In this document: positions 1 through 10,531 of the stretch, in pieces
How the letters are laid out: each line of letters opens with the position of its first letter
Position numbering within the stretch: the stretch's first letter is position 1
Assembly: GCA_039619475.1 (NCBI GenBank)
Contig: CM077115.1
Span: forward strand, 420,926,557 to 420,990,556
Length of the DNA stretch: 64,000 bases
Reading direction: 5' to 3'
From: Icerya purchasi
Taxonomy: Eukaryota; Arthropoda; Insecta; Hemiptera; Monophlebidae
Program-made: the position numbers and the translations under genes
The notes under the pieces: model-generated
Database searches by the model: none
What the model was told of the DNA's origin: nothing
What the model saw: only the letters and a program-made list of their open reading frames with translations

Positions 1-1690
1 TGGTTCGAATGTTTCTTCGAAGTGATTCGTTATACATTCGTTAGTACCTTATTTATCCTTTAATATTTCGTCGTCTTCCTGAATAGCTTCTGTAATGTCT
101 TCTTTATCAGTCGTGTTTCGTTGTATCTGTGTATGTTTTTTCGTAGTTCATGTTATGAGGGAACACAAATTCCGTACATTTTGACGATAGACAGAACAAG
201 TAGACCTCCTGGACCGTATTCATTATTATAAGATAGACGGTTCTGTTTTCCGAAAAATGGGTATTAATAAAGAGTACATCATTTGAACTCGACACCGCAC
301 GTGCGACCTTCTTTTCTATAGCAGGTGCAATCTGCTTATTTGCTGCAAGCGACTTGACAAAGACGAACGATGAATGCAACAACGATCAATTCACAGACCG
401 AAAACCGGTTATACCGATAGAGTTTTTCAAACGCCCTAGTGAATTATTGATCCTGGCAGATAGTTTCAAAATTATAAAACTTGCAACCCGCACGATATGA
501 AATGGAATTACGCTGTTTAAAAACATTTCCGAAAAATTAATGTATCGAGACAAAAAAAAAGAAAAAAAAAAAGAATTTTATTCTTGTATTATCAACGTGT
601 GGAAAGTCGGGTGTAATGGTACGCAATCATGGATTTTTGTTTTAAATCTTTCTTAATATGCTATATTGATAATGCAAATAATGTTTTTGGAGGTTTTTTT
701 TTTTTTTTTTTCGTTCCGAACAATGAACCAATTTTTAGCCATTAACAAACAGACGATACACCTGCAAAGAGCTGTATACTAAAACCTTATTTTTTACAAT
801 AAATTTAAACAGTATAATAAAACGGTATCTCCGCAATCTAGACGATACAGGATGCATGGCGTAAGGATGTTATTGGCAATACATTTTTCAAAAAACCAAG
901 TCCAACGATTATCAAACATGTCAGAGCGGAATAACGTAGTTTTTTTTTTTTTTTTTTGGCCCGGACCAAATCACAGCGTCCTTCTGGCCAATAATTCCCC
1001 ACAATATCAACAACATCCAAACAACATAAAATGGAAACCTAAAAAATTTATAATAACCAGTAAATGGATAAAAAATAGAATAAAATAAAACTAGTTCCCT
1101 ACATAAACAAAATAAACTCTAATGAATAAGGGAAAGAAGAAAAAAAAAAAAAAATCAAATAGCACTTAAGTTAAAATTACGTAATAAAATTTCCTAAAAT
1201 ATATAAAATTTTATATCCCATTTGGTGGTTGCTAATTATTACGTTACCAGTCACATAAATGACTAGTTACGTTATAAATTATATTCTTTAAAATCTACAA
1301 ATCTCTATTTAAAACTCAAAGATACACTCTAAGGAAAATTCTCAGAATAATCACAATTTCGTATTTACCTTTCAAATTATTATTATTATTTATATAATTC
1401 TACAAGATTTGAAAATATTTTGGCAGCTGTTCGAGAAAAACGAATTCTACAATTTATATACAAATTACAATTAAAATTTCAATTTATCGAACACATATAC
1501 ACCCATACATAAAAAATAATTATAATATTTTTATTCCCTAGCCTGTTCTATCTGACTATCCAAATTCTGCATTCCTCGCCGATTATTCCTGGTTATATTA
1601 ACTGATATTATTCGATCTCTCCTGAAATCTTGTACAGCTGATATCTTCGTTGACACTATATCGTTAATTTCCGGAGTAGTTGTCTGAATT
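1..1690. other. A+T-rich stretch with no recognised gene
   Basis: I see no coding region that resembles a known family. The stretch holds homopolymer runs (A-rich near 550-572, T runs near 693-711 and 941-957) and short open frames that look like chance. The T run at 941-957 followed by GGCCCGG could be the poly(A) end of a minus-strand retroelement fragment, but no target-site duplication was found. Confidence 0.5.
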
Positions 1691-2099
1691 TACGTAATCT
1701 ATATTATTTACCATCGACACGAAGCATTGATGAAAGTAAGCAATATAATTTTCTTGCTTTTGTTTTAACATAAATACTTTTAATATAACTAATTCATGTA
1801 AAAATACTACCGAAACGGATTCGGTGAAAAAATAAAATTTGACTGGGTTAAGTATAAATGAAAATTAGAATGTATATATTGAAAAAAATGAATAGAATGA
1901 ATGCTTTTGGAAAAAAACTTATTCTACGTGATAGTACGGACCAGCTAGAAATTGTGTAAAATTATTGGCCAGAAAAATATTAAAATTATTTGTATATTTC
2001 GCGTATACGAACTTTTATTTTATTATTATTATTATTACTACATCTGAGAATTTTCCTGAACTTCTTGCTTATACTTATTACCTTACAACACTTATTATA

Positions 2100-3965
2100 A
2101 TTTCCTGTTATGCCCTACTATGGCTAAAACGCGATACTACTTAACTACATTATCTTGCTTATGAACTGCGGATATTTATAATTTCAATACTTAAGTACAA
2201 GCCGCCAGGCCATAAAAAAAAAAAAAAAAAAAAAAAAAAAGTACAAATTTATCGATTAAATCATTTCTTCTAATGTGCAGAGGAGTAATTTTAATCTCCA
2301 TTTGGAGACTGATGGTAGGGGATAACTTGACGTTTCCCGTAATTAATCTTATGCCAAGATTTTGTAATGAATTTAACTTTCTGAGCTTTTTGACTTTGAG
2401 GCTGATTCATAAAAAATCGCTCCATAATCCAATTTCGATCTAATCAAGCTTTTGTATAGCTGGCTTAAGATGACCGGATCACATCCTCACCATGAATTAC
2501 TTATAGCCTTTAAGGGGCTATACGATTTAATTACAAGTTCAACCAGTTTCTGAATGTGAAAAGTCCATGTTAGTTTAGGATCTAAGAATAAACCTAAATA
2601 CCTAACATGCCTAGTGAACTTACTGAGTCGATTTTGAATTAGAACACGTATTTGTTGGTAGTCAAATGGTCCGAGTCAAAAATACGAATACCGAGGATTT
2701 GGTATGAGATACTTCAAAATGTATTCTCCCAAAGGAATTAAAACAAATATCAATAGATGTTTGATTTGCCTGAAGACATTTAGTGAGGCAGATATGTTTA
2801 GAATATATTAAGAAGTCGTTCGCGTATGACAAAATTCGTGAGAAATTTGGTAGTTGAATATTAAAGAGAGGCAATATATATATATATAAATTAAAAAGAA
2901 GCGGATTCAAAACGGAACCTTGTGCAAGACCTTTATAAGTTGCGCGAACTTCAATCTGTTTGGATACGGGGTTAAGAATATGAAGTGATCTGCATAAAAA
3001 TAAACGGCACAAAAGTTTAGCCATGGGAAAAGGAATGGTAACTGTCATTAATTGATTGAAAAAGATGGGGATGGAAATTTTATCGAATGCCCCCTAAATA
3101 TCAAGGAATGTTGCCACCTAAAAACCTTTGTCTAGAAAAGTAAAATAAACATCCCCTACGAACGATGTTACACAATCTTGAGTACCCAAACGTGGGCGGA
3201 ATCTAAACATTCCTTCCGGAAGTATCCTATGTCTCTCAATCCACCACATCAGCCTGTTCTTAATTACAATCTCGAAAACTTTCCTAAGACAGAAGGCTAA
3301 GGAAATCGGTCGAAATAATGACGCCTGGTTGAGAGATTTACCCGGTTTGGGAATCGGAATGACTAAAAAACGCGTCCAATCAGAAGGGATTAAACCAGAG
3401 GCCAATAAATTGTTATATATGTCTAATAGTGTACTTTTAGCGTAATTACTTAAGTTCTGTATAACTGAGTAAGTAATACCATCCAGACCCGGGGAAGAAT
3501 CGCGTTTCTTTTGTAAAGGAATGAAAACTTCTTCATACGTGATTGGACAAAGCAGAATATGAGGTACCATAGGTACAGTATTTCCTTCCCCGGCCAAATC
3601 CTCGCTCATTAAAACATAAGGGGGAGAAATTGAGTTTGAAAAATCAATAAACCAACTGTCATATTGAATCACTCGGCTGTGAAAACGTGAATTTTTAAAA
3701 CGTTTAGTCAGATTCCAAATTTCTTTTAAAGGAGTGTGTCTGTTGAACTTCCCACAAAAATCCCTCTAACAATTCCTTTTGGTTCTTTTGAGAAGTTTTC
3801 GCGTCTCCCCAGCAATTTTCCTATATGTAAGATAAGCTCCCATTGAGCCAACAGCCCTAAAAGTGCGCAAACATAATTTTGTTCTCTAACCTTAGCCTCG
3901 CATTCTCCATTCCACCAAGGAACCGAGAGTTTATTCCATTTGTACAAGGATGCTTTAGGCATAGA
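2100..3965 (-). pseudogene. F1 copy 1 ORF2: reverse transcriptase part (broken)
   Basis: RNA-dependent DNA polymerase of a LINE, decayed. Read on the minus strand: a linker with VPWWNGECEAK (about 3910), the DSSPGLDGITYSVIQNL and VIPIPKPGKS motifs (about 3500-3340), RPISLAFCLRKVFE (about 3300), a FLDI-GAFDK motif (about 3100-3080), GLAQGSVLNPLLFNLYI (about 2930-2880) and the catalytic box as YANDFLIY (about 2825) where families usually have YADD. The thumb continues as WWGCDP and RSKLDYGA (about 2500-2440), then KITPLHIRRNDLI (about 2270). Stops and frameshifts separate the blocks, so it cannot be active. The third residue of the YADD box is changed, which would also remove activity. Confidence 0.8.
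2193..2246 (+). mobile_element. Minimal poly(A) retro-insertion with 8-bp target-site duplication
   Basis: A 38-bp insert (2201-2238) made of GCCGCCAGGCCAT followed by a pure A run is flanked on both sides by AAGTACAA (2193-2200 and 2239-2246). It interrupts the decayed 3' half of F1 copy 1. The 13 non-A bases must be the extreme 3' end of some transcript copied by target-primed reverse transcription. The source element is not recognised. Its orientation is opposite to the host element. Confidence 0.7.
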
Positions 3966-4012
3966 GCACTATAACGCTGAAAGAACAGCATCATAACATG
4001 TATAATACTTGT

Positions 4013-4825
4013 CTAAAGAGTTCTCACAAAATTAATTAATACGAGATTTTGATCAACTAACTCACAAAATTTATTCCAGTTCTCTTCCATAAATTTCCAA
4101 CGCAATATATTATTTTCAGATTGATCTTGCTGCCGGTTGGATGGAATTGAGTTGTTTGTATTTATGGTGATCACGATGGGGAAGTGAACACTACCTAAAT
4201 AAGTTAGTAGAACTTCCCATGAACAATCAAGCGCCATTGAGGATGATTCTAGAGTTAAATCAACAGGATTATTCACATGAAGGGGATTTCTAAGTTTGGT
4301 TTTGAAACCATCATTCAATAAGCACAGATCTGAGTTAATGATGAGGTCGAGTATAGCTGCCCCTTTCGCATTGTTATGGTCACAACCCCAGCATACACTC
4401 AGAGCGTTAAAATCTCCGCCCACCAAAATAAGAACATTATTATAACCCTCCAAAGCATTCAAGAATGTCAAAGAGTCTATAAAATGATTTGGGGGAGAGT
4501 AGTACGAAATAAATATTCCAGAAAATTTACCAATAGTAACAAAATCGTTGACTGCATTTGATTTGGTACCATTGTTACTAGTTAAAAAATCGAGATTAAT
4601 CACCTGATACTTGATTCCAAACTTAACTGAAATGGCCGTACTCCCGTAACCATCCTCTCTGTCGTCTCGAAAACAGTGATAATTGAAAATGTTAAAAGAT
4701 CTATTCTTGGATAGCCAAGTTTTGGGAAGTAGAACAATATCAATATCTTCCTGAGACAGAAAGATTTCTAGGTCACCTTTATTAGACAAAATGTTGCATG
4801 CATTCCACTGCAACACCCGGATCAT
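4013..4825 (-). pseudogene. F1 copy 1 ORF2: APE-type endonuclease (catalytically dead)
   Basis: A 270-residue open frame beginning MIRVLQWNACN, the usual start of an APE-like LINE endonuclease, which nicks target DNA for target-primed reverse transcription. Visible motifs are RVLQWN (residues 3-8), GGDFNA (136-141) and HFPI (214-217). Two catalytic positions are altered. The usual ETW motif reads KTW (Lys35), and the usual SDHFPI reads SVHFPI (Val213). The frame stays open even so. It lies 5' of the RT part in the same element, and the frame is lost before the linker, so this is a relic and not a host exonuclease gene. Confidence 0.8.
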
Positions 4826-5508
4826 ATCGAAAAGAGTGAGTTTAGAATGAACGCGATTTACGCTGTTTATATATCTATCTTGTTATCTATACATATAATT
4901 ATATAACCATTGAATGTATAAAATACGTTAGTAAATACTAAAAAGAAAAATATAATTAAATATTTAAAATAAAGTCGGAAAATTAATTGTCGGCTGAATT
5001 AGACTTACCAGCTTTTCTATTATTAGGAAGAGACTTAAACCCTTTAGAATTCACTACATTGGAGATTTTGGGATCCAAACTTTTTTTGCTTATGTTATTT
5101 GTACTATTTTTCAATATTGATTGAATTGGTTTCGGATCATTATTGGTTAAGGTTGTGCTATTGGTTTATTTGGACGAACTAGGTTGTCTATCTAACTTTT
5201 TTGGACTGGAACGATTTGTCTTTTTTTCCTCGTCAGAAAGACACAAACGATACGGTACGTTTAAGTCGGAAATCTGAGATGGGAATTAACTGATTTGAAT
5301 CAATATATCCAGTTTTTCTTATGGGTTTAGGTTTAAACGAAGAGATAATGTGAGGTTCGTTTCCTCAACTACTCTGCGAAATAGGCGGAAAATTATTTTC
5401 TTCAGACAGGAGAGAAAATCGGATTCTTCTAACAGTATTGGGGTAGAGATTTTCTTGTCGATATAGAGGGGGTACTTCTAATGAGGCCTCTTGAAAACGG
5501 AAGTTATG

Positions 5509-6155
5509 TTACAGCATAAGTTCGTTTATTTGAGTTTGCCTGTTCCATTCCGGACACGAGGTATCCATAGCTCTATGCTGGTTTTTGAAAAACACACAGA
5601 TTGGTGGTGCACTAGTACAGGTTTCTTCCGAATGTTCCATTCTTCCACAGCGTAGATACCTGAAATTGCCCTTACACTGTCTGGCTAGGTGGCCGTATCG
5701 GAGACATCTGTACACTGTGACACGTGCGTCGGACAAACGGTTCACAAGGAAACCTGATGTTCCATAAAAAAGCATGCGATGGTAAGGACTGCCCTTCAAA
5801 CGAGATCAGTACAGAAGAACTGGGAAAATATTTAATTTCGCCATCAACATTAGCTTGTCTACTTAATCGCCTAACGTTATTAACTACAAACGGGTAGAAG
5901 TCAATCATTTCCATAATTTGATCTTTGGAATACTCGATATCCACTCCCTTGAGGACACCAAATCGTGAAACCAGATGCACCGGAATAAAAGCTCTATACC
6001 CGCTCGTAGGAAAGCAAGAACAAGAAATTAAATTATTTGCGGAATGAGGTGACGACAATTGAATAATAACTCTATTCCGACCTATCTTCTTAATTTCAAT
6101 AATATCCTTCCTAAAATTATTCCTTTTTATTATTTTGGCGATTTTTAACGCACTA
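5509..6155 (-). pseudogene. F1 copy 1 ORF1: nucleic-acid-binding protein (frameshifted)
   Basis: RNA-binding ORF1 product of an insect LINE. The N-terminal part contains IIEIKKIGRNRVIIQL (about 6100-6060) and then YRAFIPVHLVSRFGVLKG and IPFE-type residues typical of these proteins. A frameshift near 5760 moves into a second frame with two zinc-knuckle-like blocks, CLRYGHLARQC and CGRMEHSEETC. In each block the first cysteine of the CX2CX4HX4C pattern is missing (Val or Tyr in its place), so zinc binding is doubtful. The region upstream of 6155 is cut off by the neighbouring Penelope-like element, so the start codon is absent. Confidence 0.7.
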
Positions 6156-6159
6156 ATAA

Positions 6160-7430
6160 CTAGCCCCTATTTGAGTCGGGTCGATAGTCGTTTTCAATAA
6201 AAACATTAAAACCTTTATCACTATGAACTGAATTTGTATCAGTGGGATAAAAATTAGAAAAATAAGCAGTTGTCGATTTTTTTCGGTAACAACCACGTCC
6301 ATATTTTTTTCCTTCGGTTGACGTTTCGAATAGTAGTGCTCTATTCATCATCAGAACCATAAATGAAACGACCAAGGAGGAAACCAGTCCTTAAATAGAT
6401 AAGCCAACATCACATCCGACCTTCTGATTGGCTAATGTTATCTCCACTTTTTATTAGGCCGATAACTGTCTTCCAGTTTGAATCAACTTTTATACCATCA
6501 TCTTTATTAAAATTTTTATATTTTTCTATTTCAATCGCCTCTCTGATTAGACGTTTACTCGCGTTTTCGATCTTCGCTATTATTTTTGCGTCTTGAAACT
6601 TTATCTCATGTTTCGTGCGCTCTATGTGTTCGGCCACCGCGGATTTTTCAATACGTCTATGTCGATAGTCTGCTTCGTGCTCTTTAATTCTTACATGTAC
6701 TGCTCTACCAGTTTGTCCCACGTAACTTAAGCCACATGAACACGGGAGCCTATATACACCTGCTGCATGTAACGGAAGTAAGTCGTCCTTATTGTTCCTT
6801 AAGAAATTTTTTATTTTTTTGTCGGTTCCAAAAACTGGGCGGATTTTATTTTTTCTTAAAATACGGCCGATTTTGTCTGTAATGTTCTTAATGTACGGCA
6901 ACGTGATATTCGTAATCCACTCATTTTCTTTTTCTGCCTCTTCATTTTTCATTTTCGCTTTCCGAAATTTATTTATTAATTTTTCCGCTTCAAAACTCTT
7001 ATACCCATTTTCCACCATCGCATTTTTTATATTTCTTATTTCATCTTCGATATTTTCTTGATCACAGACTTTTTCTGCCATCCTTAACAAAGTTTTAAAC
7101 ACTCCATACTTTTGACTGGGACAATGATGCGAATCCTTGTGTAAATACTTGTTAGTATGGGTTGGTTTGCGAAACACTGAAGTTTTTACACCTCTCATTG
7201 AATTTTTTTCCACCAATACATCTAAAAATGGTAACGTACCATTCTTCTCCTCTTCCACAGTAAATTTAATGTATTGATGAAAGTTGTTTAGATCCGCGAG
7301 AATTTCCGTTATTTTCTCTTTACCATACTGCCACACCACAAACGTGTCATCCACATCGATTTTCGCGAACATCTTTATGGAAGATTTAGAAAAGAAAATC
7401 GTTAAAAAGTGGTCCCCGAAGTTGTGGGTG
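6160..7430 (-). mobile_element. Penelope-like element, 5'-truncated
   Basis: Only the 3' half is present on the minus strand: the end of the reverse transcriptase palm, the thumb and linker, a GIY-YIG endonuclease, and about 250 bp of trailing sequence (6410-6160). In that trailer another open frame contains MVLMMNRALLFETSTEGK, a type of sequence usual near Penelope 3' ends. The lower border abuts ORF1 of F1 copy 1 and the upper border abuts the RNase H end of F1 copy 2. No long pseudo-LTR pair was recognised and no duplication was found at the borders. Confidence 0.8.
6410..7372 (-). CDS. Penelope-like RT C-terminus + GIY-YIG endonuclease (open frame, partial)
   Basis: A 320-residue uninterrupted frame. 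Residues 6-14 (DVDDTFVVW) are the RT catalytic box, where Penelope proteins normally have YVDD. Residues 46-56 (LPFLDVLVEK-like) and VFRKPTHTNKYLH (67-79) are the conserved thumb entry. A charged linker (about 105-155) precedes the GIY-YIG domain: GVY 205-207, CSCG 211-214, YVGQT 217-221, R223 and R228, KEH 230-232, SAVAEH 244-249 and a Glu near 278. The Cys/His set of Penelope endonucleases is present. The family nicks DNA and reverse-transcribes its RNA. The RT fingers and most of the palm are missing, so the piece cannot transpose alone. The start at 7372 is just the first Met after the truncation, not a true start. Confidence 0.85.
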   Translation of the reverse strand: MFAKIDVDDTFVVWQYGKEKITEILADLNNFHQYIKFTVEEEKNGTLPFLDVLVEKNSMRGVKTSVFRKPTHTNKYLHKDSHHCPSQKYGVFKTLLRMAEKVCDQENIEDEIRNIKNAMVENGYKSFEAEKLINKFRKAKMKNEEAEKENEWITNITLPYIKNITDKIGRILRKNKIRPVFGTDKKIKNFLRNNKDDLLPLHAAGVYRLPCSCGLSYVGQTGRAVHVRIKEHEADYRHRRIEKSAVAEHIERTKHEIKFQDAKIIAKIENASKRLIREAIEIEKYKNFNKDDGIKVDSNWKTVIGLIKSGDNISQSEGRM

Positions 7431-8625
7431 CGGAGTTACATTTTTAATTAATCAACCGCCATAAAATGCTTTGAGACTCTCATTGTACAATATAAACTTC
7501 CCGTAGATACCGATAATATTTAAAGTTGAAGGCTTTATCAATGACCTAATAACTCCCCGCAGTGAATACGAAAGTTTCAGATGAAATCCTGAACCCCTGC
7601 ACCGTTATACCAGATGATATAACACAAAAGCAGAACGTTCAAAGTAAACTGGCGTCGGAAATGTAGCACCATCGGCGTGAATATTTCAATATAACCGGAA
7701 TACATATTTCTAATAGTGTTGTCAAACTAATTGTCAATGAAATGAGAAGACGATTGCAGGGTAATAACGGGTCGAGCTGGTGAATTTTTTGGTTGATATA
7801 AGGTTTATGAAAGGTTTGCGCTACATGGTATTAAGCAAAATGAGTAGAAAAAAAGGGGAGAATTAAAGCAGAATTGTATTTATGATAAAAAGGAATTTTA
7901 TAGCCAGCGGCGGTATTTTAGAAGTACTCTGAATAATGTCCAATTTGTGGAGGCTATAAAATATCGCACCGTGGTCAAGTCTGGATAAAGTTAGCAGATC
8001 GTAGAATACATGTAAAATAAAGGAACCCCGGACTCAAGCGGCGCTGTTTATAACTTTTGTGAGGATTAAAGGTTTTGTAAACTAAATTTTTCGGTTCTTG
8101 TATGTGCCCGTGTGAGCCTAGCATCAAATACTTAATACGGAAATTCGTAGAGAAAGGTTCAGAACCTGCAAATACCAAAGAGAACCGTCTGATATTAAAT
8201 ATAGAAACAGAGGACTTGAAGAAAATTTCTAAGGAAAGTGTCGTTGCAAAGGATTAGAGCTAGTTCGATTTATTGCCTGCAATTTACAATGTTTTTATTA
8301 ATGATATAAATAACGAAATCATCGGCAAAGGGCAGAGTTTGGGTATTACGAGAAAACTGAACGCTAAAAAGCGGCCTAATATAAAAATTAAATAAGACGG
8401 GGCCTTGGACGAAAGCCTAGCCTAGCTCTTTGTGCGCGTACTTAACTACGAATTCCTAAGTAGAAGAATTTTCAAAAAAATAGGGCCTTGTAACACAGAA
8501 TGAATTGCATAAAAGTCCAGAGCCACGCGTGCAAAAATCTTCGGAAGATTTAGTTATTGAAATAGAAACGGGATGGATACGTTAATCAAAAGCCCATTTT
8601 ATGTCCAAAAATGCAACTATAAGAA
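7430..8625 (-). pseudogene. F1 copy 2: RT and RNase H fragment (broken)
   Basis: Minus-strand remnant of the same LINE family as 1.7-6.2 kb. It starts with FLDIKWAFD (about 8610) and then GPVLFNFYIRPLF and FADDFVIY (about 8390-8310), which aligns with GSVLNPLLFNLYI and YANDFLIY of copy 1 and keeps an intact DD. The thumb match LDHGAIFYSL lies near 7965. Further 3' come RNase H-like pieces: SDAS (about 7650), SSETFVFTAGSY (about 7580) and FILYNESLKAF (about 7490), in the usual order of the first three RNase H motifs. Stops and frameshifts abound. The 5' part (ORF1, endonuclease) is missing. Confidence 0.7.
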
Positions 8626-8669
8626 AATCTTTCTTCATGTATGTATAAAAAGTAAATATCGTTGAGTAA

Positions 8670-9246
8670 ATGAGCTTCAATTGCAGACCGGATCATATTT
8701 ATTTAATCATGGTTGCTCCGATTTGGCGATATAGTTTAAAATTATATGGATCCACTGGTAGACGCAATCATAACAGAATTCAGCAACAGCAGTCGAGGAT
8801 ACTTCGTACATTACGTCTGCATCGTTTTACGTCTCCAATACAACATTACATGTTGATTTAAACGTTCCATTTGTCCGAGAGACTTATATTCACCAGTATC
8901 AAAAATTGTTCGATAAATTTCAACATAGCAGTAATCCCAACATCAGCAGAATGTATTGGACTCCCAGATAATCCGCCCAGACGATTGAGAAGGAAGTGGT
9001 GCCGGGACTCTCTGCCGATTACGTAACAGCTGAAAAAATTCACACACGATGTATCTCTTTTCCAACATGTCAATTCTTTGTTTTCAGATGTATATAGTTA
9101 GTTATTATCGTATTTACAGAGTTCTTGTATCATACTTTAGTGTCTCATTGGAGATTAATTTAATATTAAATTTAAGTTAAGATCACTGTTGTTTATGGCA
9201 ATATTATCGGTACAATAAAATAAAATAAAACAAAAAAAAAAAAAAA
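8670..9246 (+). mobile_element. Jockey-type LINE 3' end (5'-truncated)
   Basis: The plus strand carries the end of a reverse transcriptase: APIWRYSLKLYGSTG followed by RIQQQQSRILRTL, which fits the Jockey thumb region (APIW-YGI-LWG, then IQ-FQSK-LR). After one stop the same frame continues with HLSERLIFTSI and DNPPRRLRRKWCRDS, matching the usual RRLKR ending of Jockey proteins. The 3' UTR (about 9030-9225) ends in an AAATAAAATAAAAC and A15 tail at about 9223-9246. The 5' truncation lies near 8670, next to the 5' limit of F1 copy 2. No target-site duplication was found. Confidence 0.75.
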
Positions 9247-9550
9247 AGAACAAACAATAAAACCATTTTTTGTCTTACATTGTTAGTATCGTATTAGGTT
9301 TTTAATGGGTTGCAACAATTATACCTAGCCACATCCATTTCTGATGTATTTTCTTTTTTTCTGCAAGTGTATCATTACTGGCTGTATAGCAAAGCGATAT
9401 TAATAAAAAATATTTTGAAGAATCCGTTCATTATTATGTTCACATATTAGGAAAATTAACTCGGAAATACAAAACTGGATAGCCAATTGACTGGATTGTA
9501 AACAAGGCGCATAAATCTTCATTTCTTATTTAACCGTTCAGGATTTAGTA

Positions 9551-9725
9551 ATTTTTTTTTTATTATTATTATTATTTTTTAGGTTTGTTAACCAAGAACC
9601 TTTACCCAGAAACAAACGAAAAGGAAAGAATCAGACATAGTTTAATTGGATCGGAAATCTTTAACAAAAAGGAAATTAACTATAGAAGATTAGTAAACAG
9701 ACTTAAATGAACCTGAAATATTCTT
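9551..9725 (-). mobile_element. Family F3 retroelement 3' end, copy a
   Basis: On the minus strand a short coding tail (LLKISDPIK) is followed by a 3' UTR ending GGTTCTTGGTTAACAAACC and an A/AAT-rich tail, seen on the plus strand as T9 and ATT repeats at 9551-9584. The coding end and the terminal motif match copies at 20.7, 24.5 and 29.7 kb. No duplication was found. Confidence 0.65.
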
Positions 9726-10379
9726 CCTCACCCTTAGATACTAACACATCAATGTAAGTCATATAATTTAACGAACTTTAATATAATACTAATATTGATT
9801 AATTAATGAAAATAAGTCTGCAAATGATGTTTGTTAATTTACTACACTTGAAAAGAAAAGGCACAGGTGTATTAAGTTGAAATCAATTTATACTACAATC
9901 CAATCATTTTAATTGAAAGTCTCCAAGAGAAATTCGATTTTTTTTCAGAGAATTCAGCATTTCAACCGTCTAACTCAATTTAACTTTTTAAATTTTAAGA
10001 TCAAATAGAATATTTTACCAGATCATTGATTGGGAATAGAAAAAAACTGACGAGAACAACTCTTGAACCTCAATATCTTACGTGGCATGCCTTGCGCTTA
10101 GATTATAAATGCTACACTTTTTATTATTAGAGAAAAAAAATATTTTTATTTTTTATTGAGGAATTAAATTGATTTTACTTTTGTTTTCTGATAAGACAAG
10201 TTATGAGTGTGCCTTAAAATCTGTCATTATTTAATTACTTCAGAAATGAAAAGGAAATATTCTTTAATTGTTCCCAGTATGCGGTACAGCAGTCTAACCT
10301 AATTAATAGGCTTAATTCCCTTGATCATCAACCTTTGTTCAGCTTACAATTTCTGCTTTACTCGGGTGATTCGAAAGTG

Positions 10380-10531
10380 TACTCCTGCTTGTATAAGTTT
10401 ATTATAGACTGTAGACTTAGTTTATAAGCTTGTAATTTTTTGTTATATTGTCTTGGACTGATTAGTCGCGCTTAAGTTAAATAAATAAATGAAACAAAAA
10501 AAAAAATAAATAAATAAATAAATAAATAAAA
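10380..10531 (+). mobile_element. Possible retroelement 3' tail
   Basis: A non-coding stretch ends in AAATAAATAAATGAAACA11 and then an AAAT repeat up to 10,531, which looks like the tail of a LINE inserted on the plus strand. No coding match was recognised upstream, so this rests on the tail only. It could be a simple repeat. Confidence 0.3.

Larger units (their letters stand above)
1700..6155 (-). mobile_element. Non-LTR retrotransposon, family F1 copy 1 (decayed, APE endonuclease + RT)
   Basis: Read on the minus strand, the order is ORF1 with CCHC-type knuckles (about 6155-5509), an APE endonuclease (4825-4013), a linker with a PWW motif (about 3930), reverse transcriptase (3672 down to about 2100) and a weak RNase H-like remnant near 1850-1740. 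This is the layout of the I/Jockey group of insect LINEs. Frames are broken throughout and the 5' end stops at a Penelope-like element near 6155. The 3' limit is uncertain, and no terminal poly(A) is seen. A second copy of the same family lies at 7430-8625. Confidence 0.8.
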
